From Oscillibacter sp. UBA6647 (GTDB lineage Bacteria; Bacillota; Clostridia; Oscillospirales; Oscillospiraceae): a stretch of DNA of 7,670 nucleotides. The notes beneath the pieces were generated by a model. That model was given only the letters and a program-made list of their open reading frames with translations. It searched no databases and was not told the DNA's origin. Where the stretch lies: positions 1 to 7,670 of the forward strand of contig DKLF01000094.1 in the NCBI GenBank assembly GCA_002455655.1, read 5' to 3'. This document shows positions 1-6,644 of this stretch, in pieces (position 1 is the stretch's first letter; every line of letters starts with the position of its first letter). The position numbers and the translations under genes are program-made.

Positions 1-1
1 C

Positions 2-79
2 GCGCTGGAAATACTGGGACAGGTGAGCGGTGAAAGCCGGGACGGGAGTGTAAAGTCCACGGGGCTTATTTGCGATTGA
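2..79 (+). CDS. C-terminal end of an unidentified plus-strand gene (partial)
   Basis: This frame is open from the window edge to a TGA at 77-79 and gives about 25 residues beginning ALEILGQVSG and ending STGLICD. The other two plus frames hit stops within the first 40 bases. A perfect hairpin terminator starts 33 nt after the stop, which is the usual spacing for the end of a real gene and is the main support for the call. Too little is visible to name a family. If real, the gene is convergent with the thiamin operon. It could also be chance, because 25 open codons are not significant alone. Confidence 0.4.
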   Translation, partial: ALEILGQVSGESRDGSVKSTGLICD

Positions 80-111
80 AGGGAAGAGCCAGAAAAACCG
101 AACAGAAAAGC

Positions 112-147
112 CACGCCCCGAAGCTTACAGCTTCGGGGCGTGATTTT
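112..147. terminator. Bidirectional intrinsic terminator
   Basis: A perfect 13-bp stem (arms 112-124 and 130-142) closes a 5-nt loop, TTACA. Reading plus, the stem is followed by ATTTTAT. Reading minus, it is followed by GCTTTTCTGTT. It can therefore end the plus-strand gene at the left edge and the thiamin operon coming from the right. The thiY stop is about 105 nt upstream on the minus strand. The stretch between (148-247) shows no convincing gene, only a weak CAGACC/GGTCTG inverted repeat (155-160 and 237-242) with a very long loop. Confidence 0.88.
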
Positions 148-247
148 ATGAAACAGACCGTTCAAAAATGTAGAAATCGCGGTGGCTCATAGGGTTCCGT
201 ACTGCCGTAAACGCGGACGAAAATCCACGTTACATTGGTCTGGTTTT

Positions 248-1267
248 TTAAAAATCGATGTTTGCCATCACCTGCGCCGGGTCCACCTTTTCGTGAATCA
301 GCCCCACGCTGTACATCCAGTCAATGTTGGACTGCCAGGTTTCGGCGGTCTGGCTGAGGAAAGGGGTGGTCTCTGTCTCCATCAGGGGCAGCAGAGTCTG
401 GCAGGACTGGGCTTCCACGGAGGGGGACAGGGGGAAGTTTTCCGCGTTCTGGTTATCCAGCAGGATTTGCAGACAGCCGTCCGGGTCTGCCTGAAAATCA
501 GCAAAGCCCTTGGCGGAGGCTCGCAGAAATCCTGCCAGCACCTCCGGTTCGGCTTCAATCATCTTGTCATTTGCCAGAAATACGGCTTCGTAGTAGTTGG
601 GAATTCCGTATTCATTGACCATAAAATAGTTGACGTCAAAGCCCTCCTCCTCCATCTGGGGAACCTCGTGGTTTACAAGGCAGCCAATGGTGGCGTCCAC
701 GTTGCCGGTGGTCATGGAGCTCATCAAATCAAAGCCCACGTTCACCAGATTTACGCGGCCAAAATCCGCGCCGCTGGCGTCCATCAGGGCTTTGACCAAG
801 GACTCGCTGAGAGCCGTTCCCGCATAGCCAACGGTTTTGTCCTCTAAATCCTTGGGGGTGTGGATGTTTTTATCCGCCAGAGACAAAATGATGTTCAGGG
901 GAGACTGCACCACCGCGCCGATGGACTTGATTCCCACTCCCTGATCGGCCACTGCCTGAATCACGTCCTGCTGATAGTACAGGCCGATTTCCGCTTTCCC
1001 TGCGGCGACCAAAGACAGCGCGTCGTTTTCGTTGGAGGGGAACCGGATGTTTACCTCCAGCCCCTCGTCTTTATAGTAGCCTCGCTGGATGGCTGTGTAA
1101 ATAAAGGTGTGCAGGGCGTTGGGATACCAGTCCAGCACCACGTTGATTCCCCGGAGGCTGCCATCCTCTTCGCTGGCCGACTGTCCGGCGGATGCCTGAC
1201 TGCCGCAGCCGGTAAGTACCGTCAGCACCAGCATTACAGCCAGAAGCAGAGCAGTAATTCTTCTCAT
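248..1267 (-). CDS. thiY: ThiY-like lipoprotein, pyrimidine-precursor binding protein of ThiXYZ ABC transporter
   Basis: This 339-residue substrate-binding lipoprotein belongs to the NMT1/THI5-like family. Residues 1-20 are a signal peptide with charged MRR and a hydrophobic core. The lipobox LTGC places the lipidated cysteine at residue 21, followed by a Ser/Ala/Glu-rich linker. The mature domain opens with the family hallmark LDWYPNALHT (45-54) and continues with GYYKDEGLEV (63-72) and YYQQ (97-100). A conserved YGIPNYYE segment lies at 220-227. Known ThiY proteins bind formylaminopyrimidine, a breakdown product of thiamin, and deliver it to ThiX. The ATG has GAGGA six nt upstream and lies 16 bp after the thiX stop, so it is cotranscribed as the last operon gene. 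The exact ligand (formylaminopyrimidine, aminopyrimidine or HMP) cannot be read from sequence; riboflavin- or sulfonate-type relatives are less likely given the neighbours. Confidence 0.9.
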   Translation of the reverse strand: MRRITALLLAVMLVLTVLTGCGSQASAGQSASEEDGSLRGINVVLDWYPNALHTFIYTAIQRGYYKDEGLEVNIRFPSNENDALSLVAAGKAEIGLYYQQDVIQAVADQGVGIKSIGAVVQSPLNIILSLADKNIHTPKDLEDKTVGYAGTALSESLVKALMDASGADFGRVNLVNVGFDLMSSMTTGNVDATIGCLVNHEVPQMEEEGFDVNYFMVNEYGIPNYYEAVFLANDKMIEAEPEVLAGFLRASAKGFADFQADPDGCLQILLDNQNAENFPLSPSVEAQSCQTLLPLMETETTPFLSQTAETWQSNIDWMYSVGLIHEKVDPAQVMANIDF

Positions 1268-1283
1268 AATGATTCCTCGTTTC

Positions 1284-2036
1284 TTATTGTCCGCGCCACG
1301 TTATGACGCGCTTTTCTATAATACTGACCATTGCCACCAGCAGCATTGCCGCCACCGACAGCAATAAAATGGGCGCAAAAACTCCGGCCCCGTCCAACTG
1401 CGTCATCATTCGGCGGCTGAAATACCCAAGGCCGCTCTGGGCGCCCAGCCATTCTCCAATGGCCGCGCCGATGACCGACAGGGGAATCGCCATTTTGATG
1501 GCGGAGAAAAAGTAGGGAAGGGCGGCAGGAAGCTTCAGTTTCCAGAAAATCTGGCGTTTGCTGGCCCCGAAGGTGAACAACAGCTCCGTCATCTCCGTTT
1601 TTACAGACCGGAACCCGTCAAACACCGTGATGGCGATGGGGAAAAAAGTAATCAGAACCGCCACCAGCACCTTGCTCCACAACCCATACCCAAACCACAG
1701 CACAAACAGGGGGGCCAGGGCCGTGGTGGGGATCGTCTGGGACGCGACGATCAGCGGGTACAGCGCCTTTTCCGCGGCGGGAGACGCATCCATCAGCATG
1801 GCAAGTCCCAGCCCCAGAACGACGGAGATGCCAAGGCCCACCCCCACCACCGCCATGGTGGCGGGCAGATGAGCGGAAAACAGCGGCCCTCGCAGCTCCC
1901 ACAGCCGCACGAGTACCTGCCACGGGCTGGGCAGGATATAGGCCGCATCCATACCCATGGCGGCGGCCTGCCAGAGCATGACCAGCGCCAGCGTCAGCCC
2001 GGCGGCGGGGAGATTTCCCCGATTTGCCTTTCTCAT
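1284..2036 (-). CDS. thiX: ThiX-like ABC transporter permease
   Basis: This 250-residue membrane protein is of the binding-protein-dependent permease family. Hydrophobic segments lie near residues 10-28, 60-83, 91-116, 121-140, 174-196 and 220-241, about six helices. The cytoplasmic coupling (EAA-type) loop that contacts the ATPase is at about 150-172, with the pattern FGASKRQIFWKLKLP. An open frame extends 78 codons upstream, but that part is low-complexity shadow of thiZ. The ATG at 2036 was chosen because it has AGGAGG eight nt upstream and overlaps the thiZ stop as ATGA, which suggests translational coupling. It presumably works as a homodimer with ThiZ and ThiY to import a thiamin pyrimidine precursor. 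The family also includes taurine/sulfonate (SsuC/TauC) permeases, so substrate assignment rests on operon context. Confidence 0.9.
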   Translation of the reverse strand: MRKANRGNLPAAGLTLALVMLWQAAAMGMDAAYILPSPWQVLVRLWELRGPLFSAHLPATMAVVGVGLGISVVLGLGLAMLMDASPAAEKALYPLIVASQTIPTTALAPLFVLWFGYGLWSKVLVAVLITFFPIAITVFDGFRSVKTEMTELLFTFGASKRQIFWKLKLPAALPYFFSAIKMAIPLSVIGAAIGEWLGAQSGLGYFSRRMMTQLDGAGVFAPILLLSVAAMLLVAMVSIIEKRVITWRGQ

Positions 2037-2785
2037 CCCGCGTTCCTCCTGAGCATGGAAATCAACTCCTCCTTCAGCGACAAAAGCTCCGGCTGACGCA
2101 GGGTTTCCAGCGACCGGGGATACCCGGCGGGGACTGGGAAGGAGCGCAGACTGGTAATGGGCGTGCCCTCCGCGGCCAGAATCCGGCCGGAGAGAAACAG
2201 CGCTTCCTCCACATCGTGGGTAATAAACAGCACCGTTTTGCGCTCCCCCTCCCACTGCTCCAGCAGCCATTCCCGCATGGAAAGGCGGGTCAGATAGTCC
2301 AGCGCGGAAAACGGCTCATCCAGCAAAAGAAGCTGGGAACCGGTGAGCACCGTCCGGGCAAAGGCCGCCCGCTGGCGCATTCCGCCGGAAAGCTCTCCGG
2401 GCATTTTTTTGCCCCAGTCTCCAAGGCCCACGGCCCCCAGCGCACTCTCCACGCGGGTATCCATTTCCGCGTTGGAAAGCCCGCCCTGTATTTCCAGCGG
2501 CAGACGGAGATTCTCTGCCACGGTGCGCCAGGGAAACAGCAAATCCTGCTGGGGCATATAGCCGCAGTAACGCTTTCGCCCGGCAATGCTTGCTCCGTCC
2601 ACCAGTATTTCGCCGCGTTCGGGAGACAGCAGTCCGTTCACCAGACGGAAAATGGTGCTTTTTCCGCAGCCAGAGGGGCCGACCACGGATACAAACTCCC
2701 CCCGGTCTACGTGAAAGGAAAGCTGGTCGATGGTGGGGAAGCTATCCGACTGATATTGAAAGGTCACATTTTCAAAGGTCAGCAT
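2033..2785 (-). CDS. thiZ: ThiZ-like ABC transporter ATP-binding protein
   Basis: This complete 250-residue nucleotide-binding subunit powers the ThiXYZ importer at the inner face of the membrane. The motifs are intact and in order: Walker A GPSGCGKST (36-44), Q-loop in MPQQD (Q79/Q80), signature LSGGMRQR (132-139), Walker B LLLLDEP (152-158), D-loop SALD (160-163) and switch histidine H190 in ITHD. The family (SsuB/TauB/ThiZ group) is close to the nitrate/sulfonate/taurine importers. Thiamin specificity is inferred from adjoining tenA, thiX and thiY. The ATG follows the tenA stop by 3 bp with a modest GAGG upstream. The stop overlaps the thiX start by 4 bp. Nothing suggests truncation or frameshift. 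Confidence 0.92.
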   Translation of the reverse strand: MLTFENVTFQYQSDSFPTIDQLSFHVDRGEFVSVVGPSGCGKSTIFRLVNGLLSPERGEILVDGASIAGRKRYCGYMPQQDLLFPWRTVAENLRLPLEIQGGLSNAEMDTRVESALGAVGLGDWGKKMPGELSGGMRQRAAFARTVLTGSQLLLLDEPFSALDYLTRLSMREWLLEQWEGERKTVLFITHDVEEALFLSGRILAAEGTPITSLRSFPVPAGYPRSLETLRQPELLSLKEELISMLRRNAG

Positions 2786-2788
2786 GTC

Positions 2789-3457
2789 TTACGTCCTCAA
2801 CTCCCACGCCATATCCCAGAACGCGCCCTCGTACCGGGAGCAGGCGATGAAAATTTCCTCCAGACTACGGAGCCGGGCTTCGGAGTAGTCTGATGTCAAC
2901 TGCTTGGTCAGCTCGGCCAGCTTTTCATTGGCGGCGGCATAGTCAGAGCTTGCATAGCCCCGGACCCATTCGCCGTAAAAGGGATGCTCCGCGCAGGCGG
3001 GATTTCGTTTTGTCATTTCTTTGGCGATGACCTCATAGCTGAGGGCGCAGGAGAGGATCGCCGCGGCGATTTCCCCCGGACCTTCCTTGTAAGCAATCCG
3101 AAGCATGTAGGAGACGTAGGAGAGATTATCCTGCGCCATGGGCGTGCGCTCCGCTTCGTCAAGGGAAATGCCCAGCCGTTCCATATAGCCCCGGTGAATG
3201 TCCATTTCCCCGTTCAGAATCTGCGTTATGTAGCCGGCGAACAGAGCCATTGAAGCACGGTCCCGGGCTTTCGCCACACCAAGGGCGAATACGCGGGCAT
3301 AGTCCAGCAGGTACAGATAGTCCTGCACCATGTAATGCTTGAATTTTTCCCGGTCCAGAGTGCCGTCGGCAATTCCCCGGACAAAGGGGTGGGCGTGATA
3401 GTCCGCCCATATGTCTTTCGCCGCGTCCAAAAGGCGCTGCGTTGTGTTCTGCTTCAT
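2789..3457 (-). CDS. tenA: TenA aminopyrimidine aminohydrolase (thiaminase II)
   Basis: This 222-residue all-helical cytoplasmic enzyme hydrolyses 4-amino-5-aminomethyl-2-methylpyrimidine to HMP, allowing degraded thiamin to be reused. It can also cleave thiamin. Residues aligning by position and context with the characterised Bacillus enzyme are present: D46 and Y49 in QDYLYL, Y114 in LSYVSYM, the nucleophile C137 in ILSCALSYE, Y168, and E210 in SRYEGAFW. It is therefore a TenA_C (cysteine) type and probably active. Its start overlaps the thiD stop as ATGA, and thiZ follows after 3 bp, placing the enzyme between pyrimidine import and HMP phosphorylation. In Bacillus this route also needs a formylaminopyrimidine deformylase (YlmB); none is visible here. 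Confidence 0.96.
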   Translation of the reverse strand: MKQNTTQRLLDAAKDIWADYHAHPFVRGIADGTLDREKFKHYMVQDYLYLLDYARVFALGVAKARDRASMALFAGYITQILNGEMDIHRGYMERLGISLDEAERTPMAQDNLSYVSYMLRIAYKEGPGEIAAAILSCALSYEVIAKEMTKRNPACAEHPFYGEWVRGYASSDYAAANEKLAELTKQLTSDYSEARLRSLEEIFIACSRYEGAFWDMAWELRT

Positions 3458-4263
3458 TTGTCCGCCTCTTTCGCAAATTCGCCTGCAAGGTCAAAGGCGT
3501 GGTTCATAGGGCCGGAGCCTGCCCCCAGATTCAGCATCGCGCCCAGCGCTTCGGAGATGTACGCCTTGGCCCGCTCCACCGCTTCGTCCAGCCCGTAGCC
3601 CTTCGCAAGATTTGCGGCGATGGCGCTGGAGAGGGTGCAGCCGGTGCCGTGGGTATTGGGGTTGTCGATGCGTTTGCCGTTGAACCAGCGGGCTTCTCCG
3701 CTTCGGTACAAAAGGTCGTTTGCGTCGTTAAGCTGGTGGCCGCCCTTGCACAGCACGGCACAGCCATAGGCGTCCGAAATGGCCTTCGCGGCCCGCTCCA
3801 TGTCGGCGGCGGTTTTTACCGTCATCCCCGAAAGAACCTCCGTTTCCGGGATGTTGGGGGTGAGGACTGTGGCAAGCGGCAGCAGCAGCCGCTTCAGTGC
3901 GCCCACCGCGTCGGCGCTGATGAGCCTCGCGCCGCTGGTGGACACCATCACGGGGTCCACCACAATGTTTACCGCTTTGTACTGTATTAGCTTTTCCGCA
4001 ATCACCTGAATCAGTCCCGCGGAGGAAACCATGCCGATTTTCACGGCGTCGGGCGGGATGTCGGTAAATACGCAGTCAAGCTGCTGGGCGAGAAATTCCG
4101 GGGGGACCTCGAAAATCCCCTGGACGCCGGTTGTGTTCTGGGCAGTCAGGGCCGTGACGGCGCTCATGGCGTATACGCCATTGACGGTCATGGTTTTGAT
4201 GTCTGCCTGAATCCCGGCGCCTCCGCTGGAATCACTTCCGGCGATTGATAATGCTGTTTTCAT
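3454..4263 (-). CDS. thiD: ThiD hydroxymethylpyrimidine/phosphomethylpyrimidine kinase
   Basis: This 269-residue ribokinase-fold enzyme phosphorylates HMP to HMP-P and then HMP-PP, the pyrimidine substrate of ThiE. Visible signatures are the N-terminal substrate loop SIAGSDSSGGAG (6-17), VVDPVMVSTSGA (101-112), the nucleotide segment LTPNIPE (134-140) and the anion-hole motif HGTGCTLS (205-212) with catalytic C209. The frame is open 41 codons further upstream, but that part has no family similarity and runs through a hairpin-rich region. The ATG at 4263 has AAAGGAG nine nt upstream and begins directly at the conserved MKTALSIAGSD. Its stop overlaps tenA by 4 bp. It is the first gene after the 152-bp gap following thiE. 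A pyridoxal-kinase activity, known for some ThiD-like proteins, is possible but not favoured by context. Confidence 0.96.
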   Translation of the reverse strand: MKTALSIAGSDSSGGAGIQADIKTMTVNGVYAMSAVTALTAQNTTGVQGIFEVPPEFLAQQLDCVFTDIPPDAVKIGMVSSAGLIQVIAEKLIQYKAVNIVVDPVMVSTSGARLISADAVGALKRLLLPLATVLTPNIPETEVLSGMTVKTAADMERAAKAISDAYGCAVLCKGGHQLNDANDLLYRSGEARWFNGKRIDNPNTHGTGCTLSSAIAANLAKGYGLDEAVERAKAYISEALGAMLNLGAGSGPMNHAFDLAGEFAKEADK

Positions 4264-4415
4264 GAATGAAAACTCCTTTCCACTGTCAGCACTATTTTTA
4301 TTGAGCGGCAGAGAGTGGTGCCCCCGGTCTGCCGCTATTTCAAGGCGCTGCGGCCTGTGAAATCTATGAAATGGTGGGGCCGGCAATGCGCCGGCCCCGC
4401 AAAATGGGGCAGGGC
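4264..4415 (-). other. Structured thiE-thiD intercistronic region with three hairpins
   Basis: This is the only sizeable gap inside the operon. Three separate stem-loops can be drawn. Arms 4376-4384 and 4390-4398 form a perfect 9-bp GC-rich stem with a 5-nt loop just after the thiE stop. Arms 4337-4346 and 4353-4363 pair over 10 bp with one bulged G. Arms 4304-4312 and 4328-4336 form a perfect 9-bp stem with a 15-nt loop. None is followed by a U-tract in the direction of transcription, so they are not typical intrinsic terminators. The thiD ribosome binding site lies beyond the last hairpin. I see no convincing internal promoter. The role is unknown; RNA processing, stability or partial attenuation are possible. 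Confidence 0.65.
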
Positions 4416-5063
4416 CTATTTGAGGTCCCCCACCAGCTTTTCCGCAAGCGTCCGCAGCGCGGCGGTGGCCGCGCCGAGGTCCTCTGCCCCGAAAATCGCC
4501 GATACCACGGCCACGCCGTCCACACCGCTGCCGGAGAGACGCAGAATGTTCTCCCCGGAGATGCCGCCGATGGCCACAGTGGGAACGTCCACGGCAGAGC
4601 AGATGGCGCGGAGGGTTTCAAAAGGCATCAGGTCCACGTCCGACTTGGTGGACGTGGAAAACACGGCCCCAAGGCCCAAATAATCCGCGCCGTTTTTTAC
4701 TGCCTCCAGCGCCTCAACCACGGTGTGGGCAGAAACGCCCACGATCATCCCGTCGCCCACCCGGGCCCGAACGTCGGCGGCAAGCATATCCTCCTGCCCC
4801 ACGTGAATGCCGTCCGCGTCGGATTTGATGGCGATCTCCACGTTGTCGTTGACGATAAAGGGTACGCTATACTCCTTGCAGAGCTTTGCAAGCGCCGTGG
4901 CCTCGGCGAGGAACGCATCCTCGTCCAGCTCCTTTTCCCGGAGCTGAACGCAGGTGGCCCCGTTTTTCAATGCCAGTTCCACCTGCTGATACAGGCTCAG
5001 CGTTCCCACCCATGCCCGGTCTGTCACCGCGTAGAGCAGCATCGCCTTTTTATCGCACTTCAT
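4416..5063 (-). CDS. thiE: ThiE thiamin-phosphate synthase
   Basis: This 215-residue TIM-barrel enzyme couples HMP-PP with thiazole phosphate to give thiamin monophosphate and pyrophosphate. Family motifs are in order: QLREK (40-44), phosphate/Mg-site NDN (72-74), ADGIHVGQED (83-92), GVSAHT (109-114), LGLGAVFSTSTK (129-140), AIGGI (164-168) and VVSAIF (186-191). The frame could begin 17 codons earlier, but the ATG at 5063 is preferred: GGAGGAAGGAG lies just upstream with six nt to the ATG, and the length is normal. It overlaps the 3' end of thiM by 14 bp, consistent with coupled translation of thiazole kinase and the synthase that uses its product. The stop is TAG, followed at once by the hairpin-rich gap. 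Confidence 0.96.
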   Translation of the reverse strand: MKCDKKAMLLYAVTDRAWVGTLSLYQQVELALKNGATCVQLREKELDEDAFLAEATALAKLCKEYSVPFIVNDNVEIAIKSDADGIHVGQEDMLAADVRARVGDGMIVGVSAHTVVEALEAVKNGADYLGLGAVFSTSTKSDVDLMPFETLRAICSAVDVPTVAIGGISGENILRLSGSGVDGVAVVSAIFGAEDLGAATAALRTLAEKLVGDLK

Positions 5064-5868
5064 ACCGTGCTCCTTCCTCCAACGCCTCCGGCGTGAGATT
5101 GTAAACCGCGTCAATGATGTAGTTCCGATAGCTGGAGTTGCCGTCCAGTTCCGTCATGCGCCGCCGGGCCGTTTCGCCGCAAAGACCCATGGCGCAGACC
5201 GCCGCCGCCGCCGCATCCAGTGTACGCCCCGGATTGGCGGTGACGTAAGCCGCTGTCATGGCGGAGAGCTGGCAGCCGGTACCGGTGATTCGGCTCATAT
5301 CCGGGTGGCCGTTTCGGATGCAGTAGGCCGTATGTTCGTCCGCCACGATATCAATGGCTCCGGTAATAGCCACCACCGCGCCGGTTGTTTTGGAAAATGC
5401 CTTGGCAAAGGCCGCCGCCTGCGGAAGATTCTCCTCCGTCACTCGGTCGGCAACGTCCGCGTCCACGCCCTTCGTGGTTCCGCTGCCCTGTGTCAGCGCC
5501 TTGATTTCCGAGATGTTGCCCCGGATGACGGCAAACCGAATCTCTTGCAGCAGCTTCAGTGCGGTTTCGGTGCGAAGAGCGGACGCACCCGCCCCCACGG
5601 GGTCCAGAATCACGGGGTGGCCCAGCGTGTTTGCCTTTTTCCCTGCGGCCAGCATGGCGGGGATGGTGCGCTGATTTAGAGTGCCGATGTTGATGTTTAA
5701 CCCACCGCAGATGGAGGTGATCTCCTCTGCCTCCTCCAGATCGTCTGCCATAATGGGCGACGCGCCGCAGGCCAGAAGAATATTGGCACAGTCGTTCACG
5801 GTGACATAGTTGGTGATGTTGTGAATCAGGGGAGCCTGACGGCGGACATTTTCAAGCAGTTCATGCAT
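5050..5868 (-). CDS. thiM: ThiM hydroxyethylthiazole kinase
   Basis: This ribokinase-fold enzyme phosphorylates 4-methyl-5-(2-hydroxyethyl)thiazole to the form used by ThiE, a salvage step. Numbered from the ATG at 5868, motifs are LIHNITNYVT (14-23), VILDPVGAGAS (86-96), IRGNISEI (115-122), GTTKGVD (130-136) and GTGCQLSAM (196-204) with catalytic C199. A GTG three codons upstream (5877) is also in frame, but it sits almost on top of the AAAGGA ribosome binding site. The ATG has normal spacing of about 10 nt and gives 272 residues, the size of the Bacillus enzyme. It overlaps the end of thiW by 8 bp and thiE by 14 bp. Confidence 0.96.
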   Translation of the reverse strand: MHELLENVRRQAPLIHNITNYVTVNDCANILLACGASPIMADDLEEAEEITSICGGLNINIGTLNQRTIPAMLAAGKKANTLGHPVILDPVGAGASALRTETALKLLQEIRFAVIRGNISEIKALTQGSGTTKGVDADVADRVTEENLPQAAAFAKAFSKTTGAVVAITGAIDIVADEHTAYCIRNGHPDMSRITGTGCQLSAMTAAYVTANPGRTLDAAAAAVCAMGLCGETARRRMTELDGNSSYRNYIIDAVYNLTPEALEEGARYEVR

Positions 5869-6415
5869 CTGCTTCACTTCCTTTCTGATGGTAAACGGAT
5901 TGATCCAGACGGGACTGCATACCCGAAAGAGCCCCGGCTTTTTCCAGAGAATAGATTAAAAGTCCCGACAGGATGGAGCCGCCTGCGGTGGAGATGAAAA
6001 ACGGGAGGATATACGCGTAGAACGCCAGCTCTCCGGCAGATTTTCCCATAAGAAAAACGGCCACGGGATAGGCGCACAGCCCGCCAAGCACGGCGGTTCC
6101 AAATACCTCGGCAGCCAAGGTGGGGAGCAGGCGGCGGCTTTTCCGGTAGACAAGTCCGCAGAGCAGCGCGCCGAACATGCTGCCGGGGAACGCCATCAGG
6201 CTTCCAAGGCCCAAGAGGTTTCGAATCAGGCTTGCGCCGAAGGCCACGGCCACGCCGTAGCCCGGGCCCAGCAGCACCGCGCAGAGGATATTGACCATGT
6301 GTTGCACCGGGGCGCACTTGCTGGCGAACACGGGGAAGGAAAACAGACTGCCAACCACAGCAGCCGCGCAGAAAAGTCCGGCCACAGCCAGCTTTTGGAC
6401 GTTGATTTTTTTCAT
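5861..6415 (-). CDS. thiW: ThiW, thiazole-specific ECF transporter substrate (S) component
   Basis: This 184-residue integral membrane protein is of the ThiW family, the predicted S component of an energy-coupling-factor importer for hydroxyethylthiazole. About five to six hydrophobic segments are visible, roughly at residues 8-30, 38-50, 51-68, 75-90, 97-124 and 133-157. The hallmark stretch KCAPVQHMVNILCAVLLGPG (33-52) and the GLGSLMAFPGSMFGAL region (69-84) are present, and the tail is charged. The ATG has AAAAGGAGC seven nt upstream. It is the first gene of the operon and overlaps thiM, whose substrate it would bring in. No EcfA or EcfT genes are in the window, so a shared ECF module elsewhere is expected. 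Thiazole specificity is known from family comparative genomics and inferred here. Confidence 0.93.
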   Translation of the reverse strand: MKKINVQKLAVAGLFCAAAVVGSLFSFPVFASKCAPVQHMVNILCAVLLGPGYGVAVAFGASLIRNLLGLGSLMAFPGSMFGALLCGLVYRKSRRLLPTLAAEVFGTAVLGGLCAYPVAVFLMGKSAGELAFYAYILPFFISTAGGSILSGLLIYSLEKAGALSGMQSRLDQSVYHQKGSEADA

Positions 6416-6644
6416 TGTGATGCTCCTTTTGAATTTAACGGAGAAAACGGCAAGTACAGCGTCGCTTCCCCTTTTGACAGGAACGGGCAGACCTCTGCCC
6501 TGGAAGATCGGTCGAGGCTTATTGGCCTCCTCTCACGCCGGAACACGGCTTCCCATCGCTGCAATACAGGACGCAGGGAGCTCCCCCTCCGCCCGTCACG
6601 GCCTGACCGTGAATGCCGCCTGTCACCATCCTTTCAAAGGGAAC
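6416..6644 (-). other. Long leader between riboswitch terminator and thiW
   Basis: These 229 nt lie downstream of the second riboswitch terminator and before thiW. They carry several small stems: GGGCAG/CTGCCC at 6485-6500, GAGGC/GCCTC at 6514-6529 and CACGG/CCGTG near 6598-6612. There is no U-tract-bearing terminator. A 36-codon ORF (6519-6629) is probably chance. The segment 6510-6587 resembles the 5' half of a TPP aptamer (separate entry). The thiW ribosome binding site is near 6423-6431. The length is unusual for a plain 5' UTR after a riboswitch terminator. Confidence 0.6.
6505..6590 (-). other. TPP-aptamer-like remnant or variant (third copy)
   Basis: Read on the minus strand, this stretch has GGGGGAGCT (6579-6587), identical to the start of the proximal TPP aptamer. 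Further on come TGAGAGGA, a 5-bp hairpin and TCGACC, ending at 6510. Both complete aptamers carry TGAGAGGA, a P3-like hairpin and TCGACC in the same order. The hairpin arms here are GAGGC/GCCTC instead of GAAGG/CCTTC, so base changes keep the pairing. The 3' half of the aptamer, ACCTGAT and the ATGCC segment, is not recognisable. A GGGCAG/CTGCCC hairpin (6485-6500) stands where the P4 arm would be. This may be a decayed third riboswitch, a diverged sensor, or coincidence. Confidence 0.4.

Noticed and set aside
2037..2270. 78-codon N-terminal extension of thiX
   Set aside because: It runs entirely inside thiZ in another frame, has no membrane or family character, and the internal ATG at 2036 has AGGAGG and an ATGA overlap.
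2024..2893. Plus-strand open frame of 289 codons antisense to thiZ
   Set aside because: It is opposite an ATPase with every motif intact. The translated composition is His/Gln/Gly-rich as expected of an antisense shadow.
4264..4386. 41-codon N-terminal extension of thiD
   Set aside because: The extension is Pro/His/Arg-rich and overlaps hairpins. The conserved ThiD N-terminus begins at the ATG at 4263, which has a good ribosome binding site.
4376..4398. GC-rich perfect hairpin after thiE as an intrinsic terminator
   Set aside because: No U-tract follows on the minus strand (ACCATTTCATAG), and downstream genes belong to the same pathway with no convincing promoter of their own.
6519..6629. 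36-codon minus-strand ORF in the thiW leader (starts MVTGGIHGQAV)
   Set aside because: The purine stretch AAAGG directly abuts the ATG, too close for a ribosome binding site. Composition is Gly-rich from GC-rich RNA structure, and it overlaps the TPP-like segment. No leader-peptide logic is evident.
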